64,000 nt of DNA from Bacteroidales bacterium (lineage in GTDB: Bacteria > Bacteroidota > Bacteroidia > Bacteroidales > UBA932). The position numbers were made by a program, and so were the translations under genes. This document shows positions 21,915 to 30,442 of the stretch, piece after piece. The stretch is from positions 210,342 through 274,341 of the forward strand of contig JAFXVX010000013.1 in the NCBI GenBank assembly GCA_017534745.1, written 5' to 3'. The notes below the pieces were generated by a model. That model did not search any database. It worked only from the letters and a program-made list of their open reading frames with translations, and was not told the DNA's origin. Each line of letters begins with the position of its first letter. Within the stretch, counting starts at the first letter, position 1.

Positions 21915-23114
21915 GAACTTAAACTCGGAGAAGCGCTCCATGGCCTGGACCTGGGCGGGGATGTCCGGGGAGAACTGGTTGCCGGAGAAGTCGTTGAAAA
22001 CGCCCTTTCCGAGCTTGGTGCACTTGGACATCTCGGCCGGGATGGTCCCGCTGAGCTCGTTGTTGGCAATGTAGATGCTCTCGAGGTTGACAAGGTTTCC
22101 GATCTCCTTGGGGAGAGGTCCTGTCAGGTGGTTGCGCTGGAGCCAGAGCTGCTTGAGGGTCGTGGCGTTGAAGAGCTCCGGAGGGATCTGGCCGGTCAGC
22201 TCGTTCTCGTATATCTCGAGGGTCTCGATCTTCGGCAGGTCGCCGAGCTGCTTGGGAAGCTCGCCGGTCAGGCCGAGGTCGCAGAGGATCATTGACTTAA
22301 GCTCTGGCATGTCACCGATAGACTCAGGAAGGACACCGCTGGTCGAGCACCTGCGGAGGAAGAGGTACTTCAGGCTCTTGAGGTTGTCGAAGATCTCGGC
22401 GGCGGGAAGGTCGCTGTCGGGAGCGTCAACTGCGCCGATGAACTGCGAGTTGTCGATGTGGAGCTCGGTGAGGTTGTAGAGATTGCCAACCTCAGGGGCG
22501 AGACCGCCCTTGAGCTCGGAAGTGTAAACGTAGAGCTCCTCGAGGGCAGGCTGCTCATAGATCCATGCAGGAAGGACGCCGGTGAAGTCGCAGAGCCTGA
22601 GGGTGGTGAGGTTACGGCTTGCGATGTCCTCGGGATACTCCGCACCGTCAAGGGTGAGGATAAGTGTCTCGAGATCAGGCATCTCCATAAGCGAAGGGGC
22701 CTGGCAGGAAACGCCGCCGCAGTAGAGCTCAAGTTTCCTGAGCTTTGAGAGCTTGGAGATCGAAAGAGGGAGCGGGTTCTCCGGGTCGCCGTCGGAGGAG
22801 GAGTTCTTGCAATAGATGTAGAGCTTCTCCAGCTCGGTCAGGTCGCCGATCTCGGCAGGGATAATGCCCTTCGGCTCCTCGAGACGGAGCTCAATGACGC
22901 GACCTTCTTCGTTGACCTTGACACCGTGCCAGTCGTTGAGGTCTTCCTCGACGAGCCAGCCGTCCTGGTCGTACTCGCTCCACTCGGGACCGCCGGTGGA
23001 GTTGTAGATGAGTTCGAGAATCTGCCTATCGGAGAGCTTCTTAGGCCCGCAGGAGACAATCATCGCCGCCAGGGCAACCCCGGCCGCAAGAAAAGAAAAA
23101 CTGAAATGCTTCAT
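21912..23114 (-). CDS. Leucine-rich-repeat lipoprotein
   Basis: 400 residues from the ATG at 23114; a longer frame adds 29 residues without signal features. Lipoprotein signal MKHFSFSFLAAGVALAAMIV then SCGPKK. Residues about 25-70 resemble the N-cap of plant-type LRR proteins (LELIYNSTGGPEWSEYDQDG and WHGVKVNEEGRVIEL), followed by about ten LRRs of 23-25 residues such as LTGELPKQLGDLPKIETLEI and LTGPLPKEIGNLVNLESIYI. Plant-type LxGxIPxE repeats in Bacteroidetes occur in surface binding proteins. It stands alone between terminators. A repeat element abuts its stop codon and may have supplied it. Confidence 0.9.
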   Translation of the reverse strand: MKHFSFSFLAAGVALAAMIVSCGPKKLSDRQILELIYNSTGGPEWSEYDQDGWLVEEDLNDWHGVKVNEEGRVIELRLEEPKGIIPAEIGDLTELEKLYIYCKNSSSDGDPENPLPLSISKLSKLRKLELYCGGVSCQAPSLMEMPDLETLILTLDGAEYPEDIASRNLTTLRLCDFTGVLPAWIYEQPALEELYVYTSELKGGLAPEVGNLYNLTELHIDNSQFIGAVDAPDSDLPAAEIFDNLKSLKYLFLRRCSTSGVLPESIGDMPELKSMILCDLGLTGELPKQLGDLPKIETLEIYENELTGQIPPELFNATTLKQLWLQRNHLTGPLPKEIGNLVNLESIYIANNELSGTIPAEMSKCTKLGKGVFNDFSGNQFSPDIPAQVQAMERFSEFKF

Positions 23115-23181
23115 ATTGTTTGATTTTGGGTTTGTTATCCTTTCAATCCGTAAATGTAAGAAAATATTTCCTAAAACGAAT

Positions 23182-23215
23182 AAAAAAGGGCCGGCCCCCA
23201 AAAAGAGGCCGACCC
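23182..23215 (-). terminator. Terminator of the cleaved-adhesin lipoprotein gene
   Basis: On the minus strand GGGTCGGCC (complement 23207-23215) pairs with GGCCGGCCC (complement 23188-23196), 9 bp with one G-U pair, followed by a run of six or seven T. It lies 22 bases after the stop codon at 23237. Confidence 0.85.
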
Positions 23216-23236
23216 ATTATTAGAGAAGTTGAAAGG

Positions 23237-25729
23237 CTACTTCTTGATTTCAGTTAACCCCGGAACCGGAATTCCCTTCCGGACGGGACGCCGATCCTTC
23301 CTCATCTCCGGCAGGCTGTACTTGCCGGCGCCGCTGAAGGATTTGGGCGCAGCCTTAGGCGCCGGAGCCGGCGAACCGGACGGATCATCGAGTGATTCAA
23401 CTACCAATATATCATCCAAGAAGAAACGCCAGTTATCCCTGCTTTCGAAGTGGCGGAAGCAGATATAGACGGTCTGTCCATCATACGCTGATGGAATAGC
23501 CACCTCAACTTTTTCATATTCGCCGTCTCCAGATGTACCGTCATAAATCTGTTCACAATCATCAATACTGGCAGCAGGAGCAGAAGTTGTGATGTAGATT
23601 CCATAATGTTCGGGCCACGAGCCGGAGTAGGATAAGACCCAAAAACGCAGATAATTGTTGGAAGTAAGGGTGATGGCCGGTGTGTAAGCATAGTTGTCCG
23701 GATCCAGAGCACCGGTACCGCTTATGTAAGAATCGCCCTCCAAACAATAATTTCCTGAATGAGAGTATTCAGAAGTCTCCAACAATTCCCAATTGTGTCC
23801 GTCACCGTCGGCATCGAACAGTGTCCATCCATCAAGGCCATTTTCAAAATCATCTTTGAAAATTTCCACAACAGGTTCCGGGACATACGGATACAAAACA
23901 TCGGGCAAAGTAGCGTAGGTACCATAAGAATCGTATACCTGGTCGATGTAGTTGAGCCAGATGTAATTGGTGTATGCGTTCTTGGGCGAAATTTTCAAGA
24001 CATCCTGCTCCTCATCATAGACTGCGACGATGAGTATTCTGTCTTCGCCTACAGGATAATCATACCAATTAAGATAACCACCGGAAGGATACAGTCCCTG
24101 CAGAGCGACTTCGTTACTTCCGTCCGAGTACACGACCTGATCATAGATAACAAGGGTGTTGCCTTCAAAGAAAGCTTCTACCGGATAGTCCTGACCACTG
24201 AATCCGCTTACGAAGTAGCTGACCCCATCTTCATTTACTGAGATGGAATAGACATTTTCATTATCGGTCACCCAGTCGCCTAAATAATCGTCATAGGAGG
24301 CAGTAGGAGGTTTATATGGATACTCTTCCGTGACGGAGACGTCATCAATATTAAGCCAGAAACAGTCCGTGCAATTGAAGTGACGGAAACCGATACAGAC
24401 GATCTCGTTGTCGAACTCGGCCGGAATTTGAATAATGTGATGCTGATAGCCGTTTTCTCCGGTCTCAACATAATCTCCACCGGGATACTCGGTCTCGGGT
24501 ACAAGTTCCGTAAGTTCTCCCGCGGGGGAACCCTTTGCAATATAGACAGCATAATGCTCCGCCGACCAATTCAAATCCTGTGCAGTAACCCAGAAACTCA
24601 GGTAATTACCTTCCGTCAACTGAATTTTCGGGGTAAAAGCCCAGTTGTCAGGAGTAAGGGCACCGTAATCATTGATATAGGATTCACTTCTCAGAATATA
24701 ATCTCCGGAGTTGGTATATACACCCGAAGAGGTATATAAATCCCAGATATTGCCGTCTCCATCACTATCGATGAAGGTCCAGAAATCCGCCCCGGTTTCG
24801 AAATCCCACAGGCACGGCACGGCGACCGGAGGAAGAACGGAAGAGGAGATGTCAACGCCAAGCTTTGTGAGGCCGCCGTCGGGGAACTCAAGGTTGGACG
24901 TAAGGGTAATATCTTTTTTGTAGATGTCCTTGTCAGTCAAGACCTCAACACTGATCTCTTCTCCTGCACCCCAGTTACGGGCGGGAAGGACGCGGAACCA
25001 AATGGGATCACCGCTTCCGCTGGATTCATATTCGTCCAGATAGAGGGTGATGGAGTTTGAAGTGTAGAACAGCGAGGTCGGATCAACCGTTCCGGTCAAA
25101 GGGTCGAAATCGAGAAAACCTGATAAGCCATCAGGGCCGGAAAAGACAATCTTGCTGATTTTCTCCCCGGCGGGAAGGCCGATGAGGTTGAGCCGGACGA
25201 CCGTTCCGAGACGGCTGAAGCTGAACATAATGGGCTGACCGTCCTCCACTCGGGATGCACCGTGATCATAGACCGTTGAGATAAGGATATCGGAATCATC
25301 CGAGAAGTTGTTTCCGTTCAGATGCTGCTCTGCAGGAGAATAGACGTAATAATTTCCGTCATTCTCGGAGACACAGCTTGAGGGATAGACGGCCGTGTAC
25401 TTGTAGGAAGTACCGGAGGCCTCCCAGCCAAGGGTCGTGCTGAAATCGGCCTTGCCGTCCTGGATGTAGGCATCTGATGACTCGGCCACGCCCTTGATCT
25501 CGTCGTTGACAATCTCGATGAGGCTGATCCTGTCAGTGTCGAGCCACTTGACGACGGGAATCTCGCCGTCCTCGACGGCTGTCCTCGTTGAAGCGTCCTC
25601 GGCAATCACGTTGACAGTAATGCCCTTGGGGGCCTTGATGCTGTCCCCAATCGATGCCTCTTTGGCGCAGGACAGAAGTGCCAGGGCGGCTGCGGCCAGG
25701 CTGATAAAAGAAATAAAAGTTTTTCTCAT
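23237..25729 (-). CDS. Fimbrillin-type lipoprotein with two cleaved-adhesin domains
   Basis: 830 residues from the ATG at 25729, chosen because AGGAGG lies 8 bases before it, a rare Shine-Dalgarno match in this window; a GTG lies 6 bases further up. Lipobox ALLSCAKEA. Residues about 30-290 are a fimbrillin-like module (STRTAVEDGEIPVVKWLDTD, SPAEQHLNGNNFSDDSDILI, SFSRLGTVVRLNLIGLPAGE) homologous to the start of the 6643-10182 protein. Two choice-of-anchor/cleaved-adhesin domains follow, at about 305-460 (CLWDFETGADFWTFIDSDGD) and 625-780 (FENGLDGWTLFDADGDGHNW), separated by a beta domain. The end is basic and proline-rich (RRPVRKGIPVPGLTEIKK). Such adhesin domains bind host proteins or glycans in Porphyromonas gingipains. 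Surface location is likely. Confidence 0.85.
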   Translation of the reverse strand: MRKTFISFISLAAAALALLSCAKEASIGDSIKAPKGITVNVIAEDASTRTAVEDGEIPVVKWLDTDRISLIEIVNDEIKGVAESSDAYIQDGKADFSTTLGWEASGTSYKYTAVYPSSCVSENDGNYYVYSPAEQHLNGNNFSDDSDILISTVYDHGASRVEDGQPIMFSFSRLGTVVRLNLIGLPAGEKISKIVFSGPDGLSGFLDFDPLTGTVDPTSLFYTSNSITLYLDEYESSGSGDPIWFRVLPARNWGAGEEISVEVLTDKDIYKKDITLTSNLEFPDGGLTKLGVDISSSVLPPVAVPCLWDFETGADFWTFIDSDGDGNIWDLYTSSGVYTNSGDYILRSESYINDYGALTPDNWAFTPKIQLTEGNYLSFWVTAQDLNWSAEHYAVYIAKGSPAGELTELVPETEYPGGDYVETGENGYQHHIIQIPAEFDNEIVCIGFRHFNCTDCFWLNIDDVSVTEEYPYKPPTASYDDYLGDWVTDNENVYSISVNEDGVSYFVSGFSGQDYPVEAFFEGNTLVIYDQVVYSDGSNEVALQGLYPSGGYLNWYDYPVGEDRILIVAVYDEEQDVLKISPKNAYTNYIWLNYIDQVYDSYGTYATLPDVLYPYVPEPVVEIFKDDFENGLDGWTLFDADGDGHNWELLETSEYSHSGNYCLEGDSYISGTGALDPDNYAYTPAITLTSNNYLRFWVLSYSGSWPEHYGIYITTSAPAASIDDCEQIYDGTSGDGEYEKVEVAIPSAYDGQTVYICFRHFESRDNWRFFLDDILVVESLDDPSGSPAPAPKAAPKSFSGAGKYSLPEMRKDRRPVRKGIPVPGLTEIKK

Positions 25730-25741
25730 AGCCACGCCCTC

Positions 25742-25891
25742 CTAATAATTGCCACCGTCATAGATGTCGCCGCCGCCGAAACCGGCGCCCGGCTCACCGC
25801 TGCCTCCTACCGCTCCCTGGGAGAGGCAGATCATACCCTCAATGTGTAAATCAAGGGCTCTCAATGCAGGTTTTTGATAATTCTTTTCCAT
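25742..25891 (-). CDS. Small Gly-rich ORF leading the cleaved-adhesin lipoprotein gene
   Basis: 49 codons from the ATG at 25891 to a TAG at 25742-25744. The first half is MEKNYQKPALRALDLHIEGM, then ICLSQGAVGG, and the end is very Gly/Asp-rich (GFGGGDIYDGGNY). The stop overlaps the AGGAGG that precedes the next ATG by 8 bases, so the two genes are probably translationally coupled. Layout and tail composition mirror the 43-codon ORF at 10196-10327. The pattern fits tiny Bacteroidetes ORFs ahead of surface-protein genes; whether the peptide acts itself is unknown. Confidence 0.6.
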   Translation of the reverse strand: MEKNYQKPALRALDLHIEGMICLSQGAVGGSGEPGAGFGGGDIYDGGNY

Positions 25892-26128
25892 ACGCAAAAA
25901 GGTTTAAAATTGTGTTTGCATACTATCTAACGGCTACGAAAATATGAATAATAATCCTTAATTGCAAGCGCTGTAACTACCCTTATTTCAAGCCAGTACT
26001 TTTAAATTTTAAGTCAAATTAAAATATTTTCAAAATTTTTGTAAGGAATATGGCCATACAAAACGCCAAATATTATCTGCATCAGCGCTATAACTTAATC
26101 TAATTTTTTTTAAAAATTTTTCTTTCCG

Positions 26129-26148
26129 CCCTCTTTTGTCAAAGAGGG
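26129..26148. promoter_or_regulatory. Palindrome over the parA -33 element (candidate operator)
   Basis: CCCTCTTT (26129-26136) and AAAGAGGG (26141-26148) form a perfect 8-bp inverted repeat around TGTC. It overlaps the -33 TTTG, a classic place for a repressor. ParA or ParB autoregulation is possible but unproven. The rest of the gene-free stretch 25892-26194 is very A/T-rich, with no ORF and no parS-like palindrome that I could see. Confidence 0.4.
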
Positions 26149-26166
26149 GGAATTTTATTAGCTTTG
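26135..26166 (+). promoter_or_regulatory. Promoter of the parAB operon
   Basis: TTTG (26135-26138), 20 bases, TAGCTTTG (26159-26166): a perfect Bacteroidetes promoter, 28 bases before the parA ATG. Confidence 0.85.
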
Positions 26167-26194
26167 CAGGTTATATATATTTTCATAGCAACAG

Positions 26195-26965
26195 ATGAGT
26201 AAGATTATAGCTATAGCGAACCAGAAGGGCGGAGTCGGGAAGACGACGACGGCGATAAACCTGTCGGCGTCGCTGGCGGTGCTGGAAAAGAAGGTGCTGA
26301 TTATCGACGCGGACCCGCAGGCGAACACGACCTCCGGTCTCAACTTCTCCCCGGGGAGCAAGGACAAAAGGACTCTGTATGAGGTCCTTATCGGCGAGAT
26401 CGGGATCACCGACGCACTTATCCAGACGGAGATCCATAACCTCCACATGATCCCCTCCCACATCAACCTCGTGGGGGCGGAGTTCGAACTGGCGGACATC
26501 GATGACAAGGAGACCGTCCTGAAGCGTGCCCTCGAGCCGATCAGGGACGACTACGACTACATCATCATCGACTGCTCCCCTTCCCTCGGGCTCATTACGA
26601 TCAACACCCTTGCGGCCGCGGACTCTGTAATTATCCCGGTCCAGCCGGAGTTCTTCGCACTCGAGGGTCTCGGCAAGCTGCTGCAGACGATCATGATCGT
26701 CCAGCGCAGCATCAACACCGACCTTACGATCGAAGGCTTCGTCGTGACGATGTTCGACGGGAGGACCAGGGTCCACACCCAGGTCGTCCGCGAGCTCCGC
26801 GAAAGGTTCAAGGACATGGTCTTCGAGACTATTATCCAGCGCAATATCCGGCTCAGCGAGGCCCCGGGCTACGGCAAGCCCATCATCCTCTACGACGTGA
26901 TGAGTAACGGCACCTCCAACTACCTGAGCCTTGCAAAAGAAATACTTGAAAGAAATGGCAAATAA
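26195..26965 (+). CDS. parA: Chromosome-partitioning ATPase ParA/Soj
   Basis: 256 residues, the length of small chromosomal ParA proteins. The deviant Walker A motif KGGVGKTTTAINLSASL is at residues about 11-27, with the signature lysine; Walker A' IIDADPQANTT at about 40-50; and DYIIIDCSPSLGLITINTL as Walker B. The ATP-bound dimer binds DNA non-specifically and is released by ParB, moving the replication origin region. There is no N-terminal helix-turn-helix, so it is Soj-like rather than plasmid P1-type. parB overlaps its 3' end by 11 bases. ParAB usually lies near the chromosome origin, but no origin was recognised here. Confidence 0.96.
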   Translation: MSKIIAIANQKGGVGKTTTAINLSASLAVLEKKVLIIDADPQANTTSGLNFSPGSKDKRTLYEVLIGEIGITDALIQTEIHNLHMIPSHINLVGAEFELADIDDKETVLKRALEPIRDDYDYIIIDCSPSLGLITINTLAAADSVIIPVQPEFFALEGLGKLLQTIMIVQRSINTDLTIEGFVVTMFDGRTRVHTQVVRELRERFKDMVFETIIQRNIRLSEAPGYGKPIILYDVMSNGTSNYLSLAKEILERNGK

Positions 26966-27860
26966 ACCGCAGAGAGGACTCGGAAGGGGGCTCAGCGCCA
27001 TCCTCGGAGAAGAAGTAGATGTCGATAGCCTGCGCAAGCCCGTCGGCTACATCAACAAGGAAATCGCCCGCGGCGGCGTCTCGCGCGCCTCGTCGCCGGA
27101 CGTCCTGAAGGTCCGGACGGACCTTGTGGACGCGAACCCGTTCCAGCCCAGGAGCGCCTTCGACGAGGAGGCCCTCCGCGAGCTCACGGAGTCGATCCGC
27201 ACCCTCGGGCTGATCCAGCCTATCAGCGTGAGGCCGGTCGGCGACCGCTATCAGATCATAAGCGGCGAGCGACGTTTCCGCGCCTGCCAGGCCCTCGGGA
27301 TGGAGTTCGTCCCCGCCTATATCCTGACCCCTGACGATCAGGGCATGCTCGAAATGGCAATCGTGGAGAACGTCCAGAGGCAGGACCTCGACCCCATCGA
27401 GGTCGCCCTCGGCTACGAGCGCCTCATCGAAGAGTGCGGACTCACACAGGAGAAGCTCGCCGAGCGCCTCGGCAAGAAAAGAGTCACTGTAACGAACACT
27501 CTCCGCCTCCTCCGGCTCCCGGCCAAGGTCCAGCACGACCTCAAGGTCGGCCTTATCACGACCGGCCACGCCAAGGTTCTCCTTGGAGTGGAAGATCCTG
27601 CGTATCAGGAGTTTCTCTGTGACGTGATTATCCGCGACGGGCTGTCCGTGAGGCAGACCGAGGAGCGGATAAGGCGCGGCGAGTCGGCCCCGAAGGTCGA
27701 GGCCGCCCTGCCGGAGCTCTGCAACAAGGTGCTCGAGAGCGTCGGGCGTTATTTCCGTTCTGCGAAAATCCACCGCTCCCCTTCAGGAAAGGGTTCGCTC
27801 ACTGTCCGTTTCGACGGTGACGACGAGTTGGAACAGTTCTTGAGGCTGCTTGAGAAATAG
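26955..27860 (+). CDS. parB: Chromosome-partitioning protein ParB/Spo0J
   Basis: 301 residues from the ATG at 26955, giving the canonical start MANKPQRGLGRGLSAILGEE, where RGLGRGLSALL is the ParA-stimulating tail. An upstream frame adds eight residues inside parA. The ParB/Srx N-domain has LVDANPFQPRS, the CTP-binding patch ISGERRFRACQALG, and VENVQRQDLDPIE. The central helix-turn-helix (EKLAERLGKKRVTVTNTLRL) binds parS. The C-terminal dimer domain ends DDELEQFLRLLEK. It loads on parS, slides as a CTP clamp and works with ParA in chromosome segregation. Confidence 0.96.
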   Translation: MANKPQRGLGRGLSAILGEEVDVDSLRKPVGYINKEIARGGVSRASSPDVLKVRTDLVDANPFQPRSAFDEEALRELTESIRTLGLIQPISVRPVGDRYQIISGERRFRACQALGMEFVPAYILTPDDQGMLEMAIVENVQRQDLDPIEVALGYERLIEECGLTQEKLAERLGKKRVTVTNTLRLLRLPAKVQHDLKVGLITTGHAKVLLGVEDPAYQEFLCDVIIRDGLSVRQTEERIRRGESAPKVEAALPELCNKVLESVGRYFRSAKIHRSPSGKGSLTVRFDGDDELEQFLRLLEK

Positions 27861-27863
27861 CAG

Positions 27864-28808
27864 ATGTTTCGTCTCCGTCATATCCTTCTGACCCTGCTGC
27901 TTCTCACGGCAGGGCTGACGGCTTCCGCCCAGTTCAAGGAGGAAGCCTTCAACCAGAACTATGACACGGGACAGGACACAACTGCCCAGGACACCTCCAA
28001 GCACCTGTTTTCCTTCAAGGAATATTTCGGCGGCCTCGCCCATAAGCGGACGGCGCGCATCGGCACCCTTTTCGGCGGATCGACCGTCTTCATCGGCGGT
28101 ATGCAGATCTACAACAAGGACTACTGGAAACTCCCCATCGTTTACGGCGGTATAGGCACAGGAATCGGCCTCGGCATCTATTACGGCCAGAGGTACAAGG
28201 CGACAGGAGAGCAGAAATACCGCACCGGAAGCATAATCGCCTACAGCGGCGCGGCGCTGTTCTGGTGGGCCTCGCTGATGGACGGCACGGCCTCGTATAA
28301 ATCGAACCGCAAGCCGCACCCGGGCAAATCGACGCTCTATTCCATCCTCTTCCCCGGACTGGGCCAGATGTACAACGGCGAATACTGGAAGGTCCCGATC
28401 TACTGGGGCGCACTGATGGGCTCCACCTATTTCCTCGTCAACAACCACACGAACTATATCCGATACAAGCGCATCCACAACGAAGCGACCTCGCCAGATG
28501 TGCAGTACACCGGCCCGATAGCGGCGGAGACGGCCCTCTACTACCGCAACGTCTTCCGACGGTACCGCGACTACTCGATAGTCGCGCTCGTCGGATTCTA
28601 CCTGCTGCAGGTGATAGACGCCAATGTCTTCGCATATATGCAGGATTTCGAGCTCTCTGACGACCTTTCGGTCCACATAGAGCCGAAAATCTACTCGCCG
28701 CTGGAAGCCTATGCCTACTCGGGAGTGACATCCTCCGTCTCGGTTCCGGCCATGCCGGCCGGAGGGCCCCAGGCCGGGGTCGGGCTTTCAATCGGTCTAA
28801 GATTCTGA
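27864..28808 (+). CDS. DUF5683 membrane protein
   Basis: 314 residues. Signal peptide MFRLRHILLTLLLLTAGLTA followed by SAQF. The conserved DUF5683 part (about 50-260) has hydrophobic segments IGGMQIYNKDYWKLPIVYGG and a repeat-like second unit, YSILFPGLGQMYNGEYWKVP, with the GLGQ-Y-N-G-YWK signature, then a final segment YSIVALVGFYLLQVIDANVF. Function is not known. The order parA-parB-DUF5683-LysM transglycosylase is a recurring Bacteroidetes arrangement, suggesting a link between segregation and envelope growth. It starts 3 bases after parB and overlaps the next gene by one base (TGATG). Confidence 0.88.
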   Translation: MFRLRHILLTLLLLTAGLTASAQFKEEAFNQNYDTGQDTTAQDTSKHLFSFKEYFGGLAHKRTARIGTLFGGSTVFIGGMQIYNKDYWKLPIVYGGIGTGIGLGIYYGQRYKATGEQKYRTGSIIAYSGAALFWWASLMDGTASYKSNRKPHPGKSTLYSILFPGLGQMYNGEYWKVPIYWGALMGSTYFLVNNHTNYIRYKRIHNEATSPDVQYTGPIAAETALYYRNVFRRYRDYSIVALVGFYLLQVIDANVFAYMQDFELSDDLSVHIEPKIYSPLEAYAYSGVTSSVSVPAMPAGGPQAGVGLSIGLRF

Positions 28809-30442
28809 TGCTTATGAATTTAAACAGGATAATCATCGGCCTGGCACTGCTTGCCGCTGCCGCACCGCTCCAGGCCCAGAGCAAAAAAGACCTCCTGCGC
28901 CAGAACGAACTTCTGGTCCGCAAGGTCGAATCCCTGCAGGAAGAGCTCGACAACCTGAAGAAGGAAGAGACCCGCAAGGACGGGATCCGTGACGAGATGA
29001 TCGAAATCTTTCGGGAAAACGAGGATAAGTCAGCCGCCGGCATGTCGGCGGAGAACTACTCTCCCGAGTCCACCGACAGCCTCCTGAGCCTCTGGTACAT
29101 ACACCGCCAGGCCCGCGCCTCCGACGAGGGCGGCGGGTTCAATATGGACAGCGTCCACTTCACTTCCAATGTCCCAGACAAAGTGATGATAGAGAGGCTG
29201 GAGAAGATGAATTCGTTCATCACCCTCCCCTACAACGAGACCGTCAAGAACTACATGATCCTCTACTCGGAGAAGATGCCGCGCAAGATGAGCCACATCC
29301 TTGGCCTTTGCACATACTACATGCCTATCTTCGAGGAGACCTTCGTCCGCTACAACCTGCCGGTGGAGCTTAAATATGTCGCCATCATCGAGTCGGCGCT
29401 CAATCCGCTGGCCGTTTCGAGGGCCGGGGCGACGGGAATGTGGCAGTTCATGTACAACACCGCCAAGGGCTACGGCCTCGAAATCGACTCCTTCGTCGAT
29501 GAGAGGCGGGATCCGTTCGCATCTGTCGATGCGGCGGCGCGCTACCTCAAGGACGCGTATGCCATCTTCGGCGACTGGTCGCTTGCGATTTCCTCCTACA
29601 ACTGCGGCTCCGGCAACGTCAACAAAGCCATCAAGCGCAGCGGCAGCCGCGACTTCTGGTCCATATATCCCTATCTCCCGAAGGAGACGAGGGGATATGT
29701 CCCCGCGATGGTCGGTGCGATGTACGCCGTTAATTATGCGAAGGAATATGGGCTTGAGCCCTCCCCCGTCGTGATGCCGGCCCACACCGACACTTTCCAC
29801 ATCCACAAGAACCTCCACTTCCGCCAGGTCGAGGAGCTCATAGGCATCCCCGTGGGAGATCTACGCGACCTCAATCCGCAGTATTACAAGGACATAGTCC
29901 CCGGCAGCCAGGGCGACTACATCCTCCGCCTCCCCTACAACTACAGCGCTGCGTTCATCGATGTCCAGGACACCGTCTATAACCACAGGGCCAAGGAGAT
30001 CTTCAGCGGAGTCGATGTGGACCGTTACGGCAATGCCGGCGAGGGGCCGTCCGTCAGCAGCGGCGCTTCCGGCAGCTACTCCTGGATATACTATAAGGTA
30101 AAGAGCGGAGATTCTCTCGGAAAAATCGCGTCCAAATACCACACGACGGTCAACCAGCTCAAGAGCTGGAACGGGCTGAAGGGCACGACCATCCGGGTCG
30201 GGCAGTCGCTCAAGGTCGGGAAGAAGACCGGCGGTTCTTCTGGAAGGTCATCATCATCGTCATCCTCTTCTTCAAGCTCCGGTTCCGGCGGCGGGTACAC
30301 GACCTACACCGTCAAGAGCGGCGACACCTTATATAAAATAGCGTCGCAGTATTCCGGGGTGACCGCCAATGACATCATGAAATACAACAACATCAGCGAG
30401 AACATACAGCCGGGACAGAAGATCAAGATCCCTAAAAAGTAA
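28808..30442 (+). CDS. mltD: LysM-containing lytic transglycosylase (MltD-like)
   Basis: 544 residues; an ATG six bases further in would also work. Signal peptide IIIGLALLAAAAPLQAQ, then a short coiled coil (LVRKVESLQEELDNLKKEE). The SLT catalytic domain is at about 165-310: VAIIESALNPLAVSRAGATG holds the catalytic ES glutamate, with MWQFMYNTAKGYGLEID and AISSYNCGSGNVNKAIK. Two LysM peptidoglycan-binding motifs follow at about 430-475 (YYKVKSGDSLGKIASKYHTT) and 500-543 (YTVKSGDTLYKIASQYSGV), joined by a serine/glycine-rich linker. It cleaves the glycan strand of peptidoglycan with 1,6-anhydro-muramic acid formation, in the periplasm. Last gene of the parAB operon; a hairpin terminator follows. 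Confidence 0.94.
   Translation: MLMNLNRIIIGLALLAAAAPLQAQSKKDLLRQNELLVRKVESLQEELDNLKKEETRKDGIRDEMIEIFRENEDKSAAGMSAENYSPESTDSLLSLWYIHRQARASDEGGGFNMDSVHFTSNVPDKVMIERLEKMNSFITLPYNETVKNYMILYSEKMPRKMSHILGLCTYYMPIFEETFVRYNLPVELKYVAIIESALNPLAVSRAGATGMWQFMYNTAKGYGLEIDSFVDERRDPFASVDAAARYLKDAYAIFGDWSLAISSYNCGSGNVNKAIKRSGSRDFWSIYPYLPKETRGYVPAMVGAMYAVNYAKEYGLEPSPVVMPAHTDTFHIHKNLHFRQVEELIGIPVGDLRDLNPQYYKDIVPGSQGDYILRLPYNYSAAFIDVQDTVYNHRAKEIFSGVDVDRYGNAGEGPSVSSGASGSYSWIYYKVKSGDSLGKIASKYHTTVNQLKSWNGLKGTTIRVGQSLKVGKKTGGSSGRSSSSSSSSSSSGSGGGYTTYTVKSGDTLYKIASQYSGVTANDIMKYNNISENIQPGQKIKIPKK

Noticed and set aside
25892-26194. parS site or replication origin near parAB
   Set aside because: No GTTTCACGTGAAAC-like or TGTTCCACGTGGAACA-like palindrome and no DnaA-box cluster could be seen; A/T-richness alone is not enough.
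30241-30290. Possible short tandem repeat with TCATCA/TCTTCA units
   Set aside because: It is the serine codon run of the linker between the two LysM motifs of the transglycosylase.
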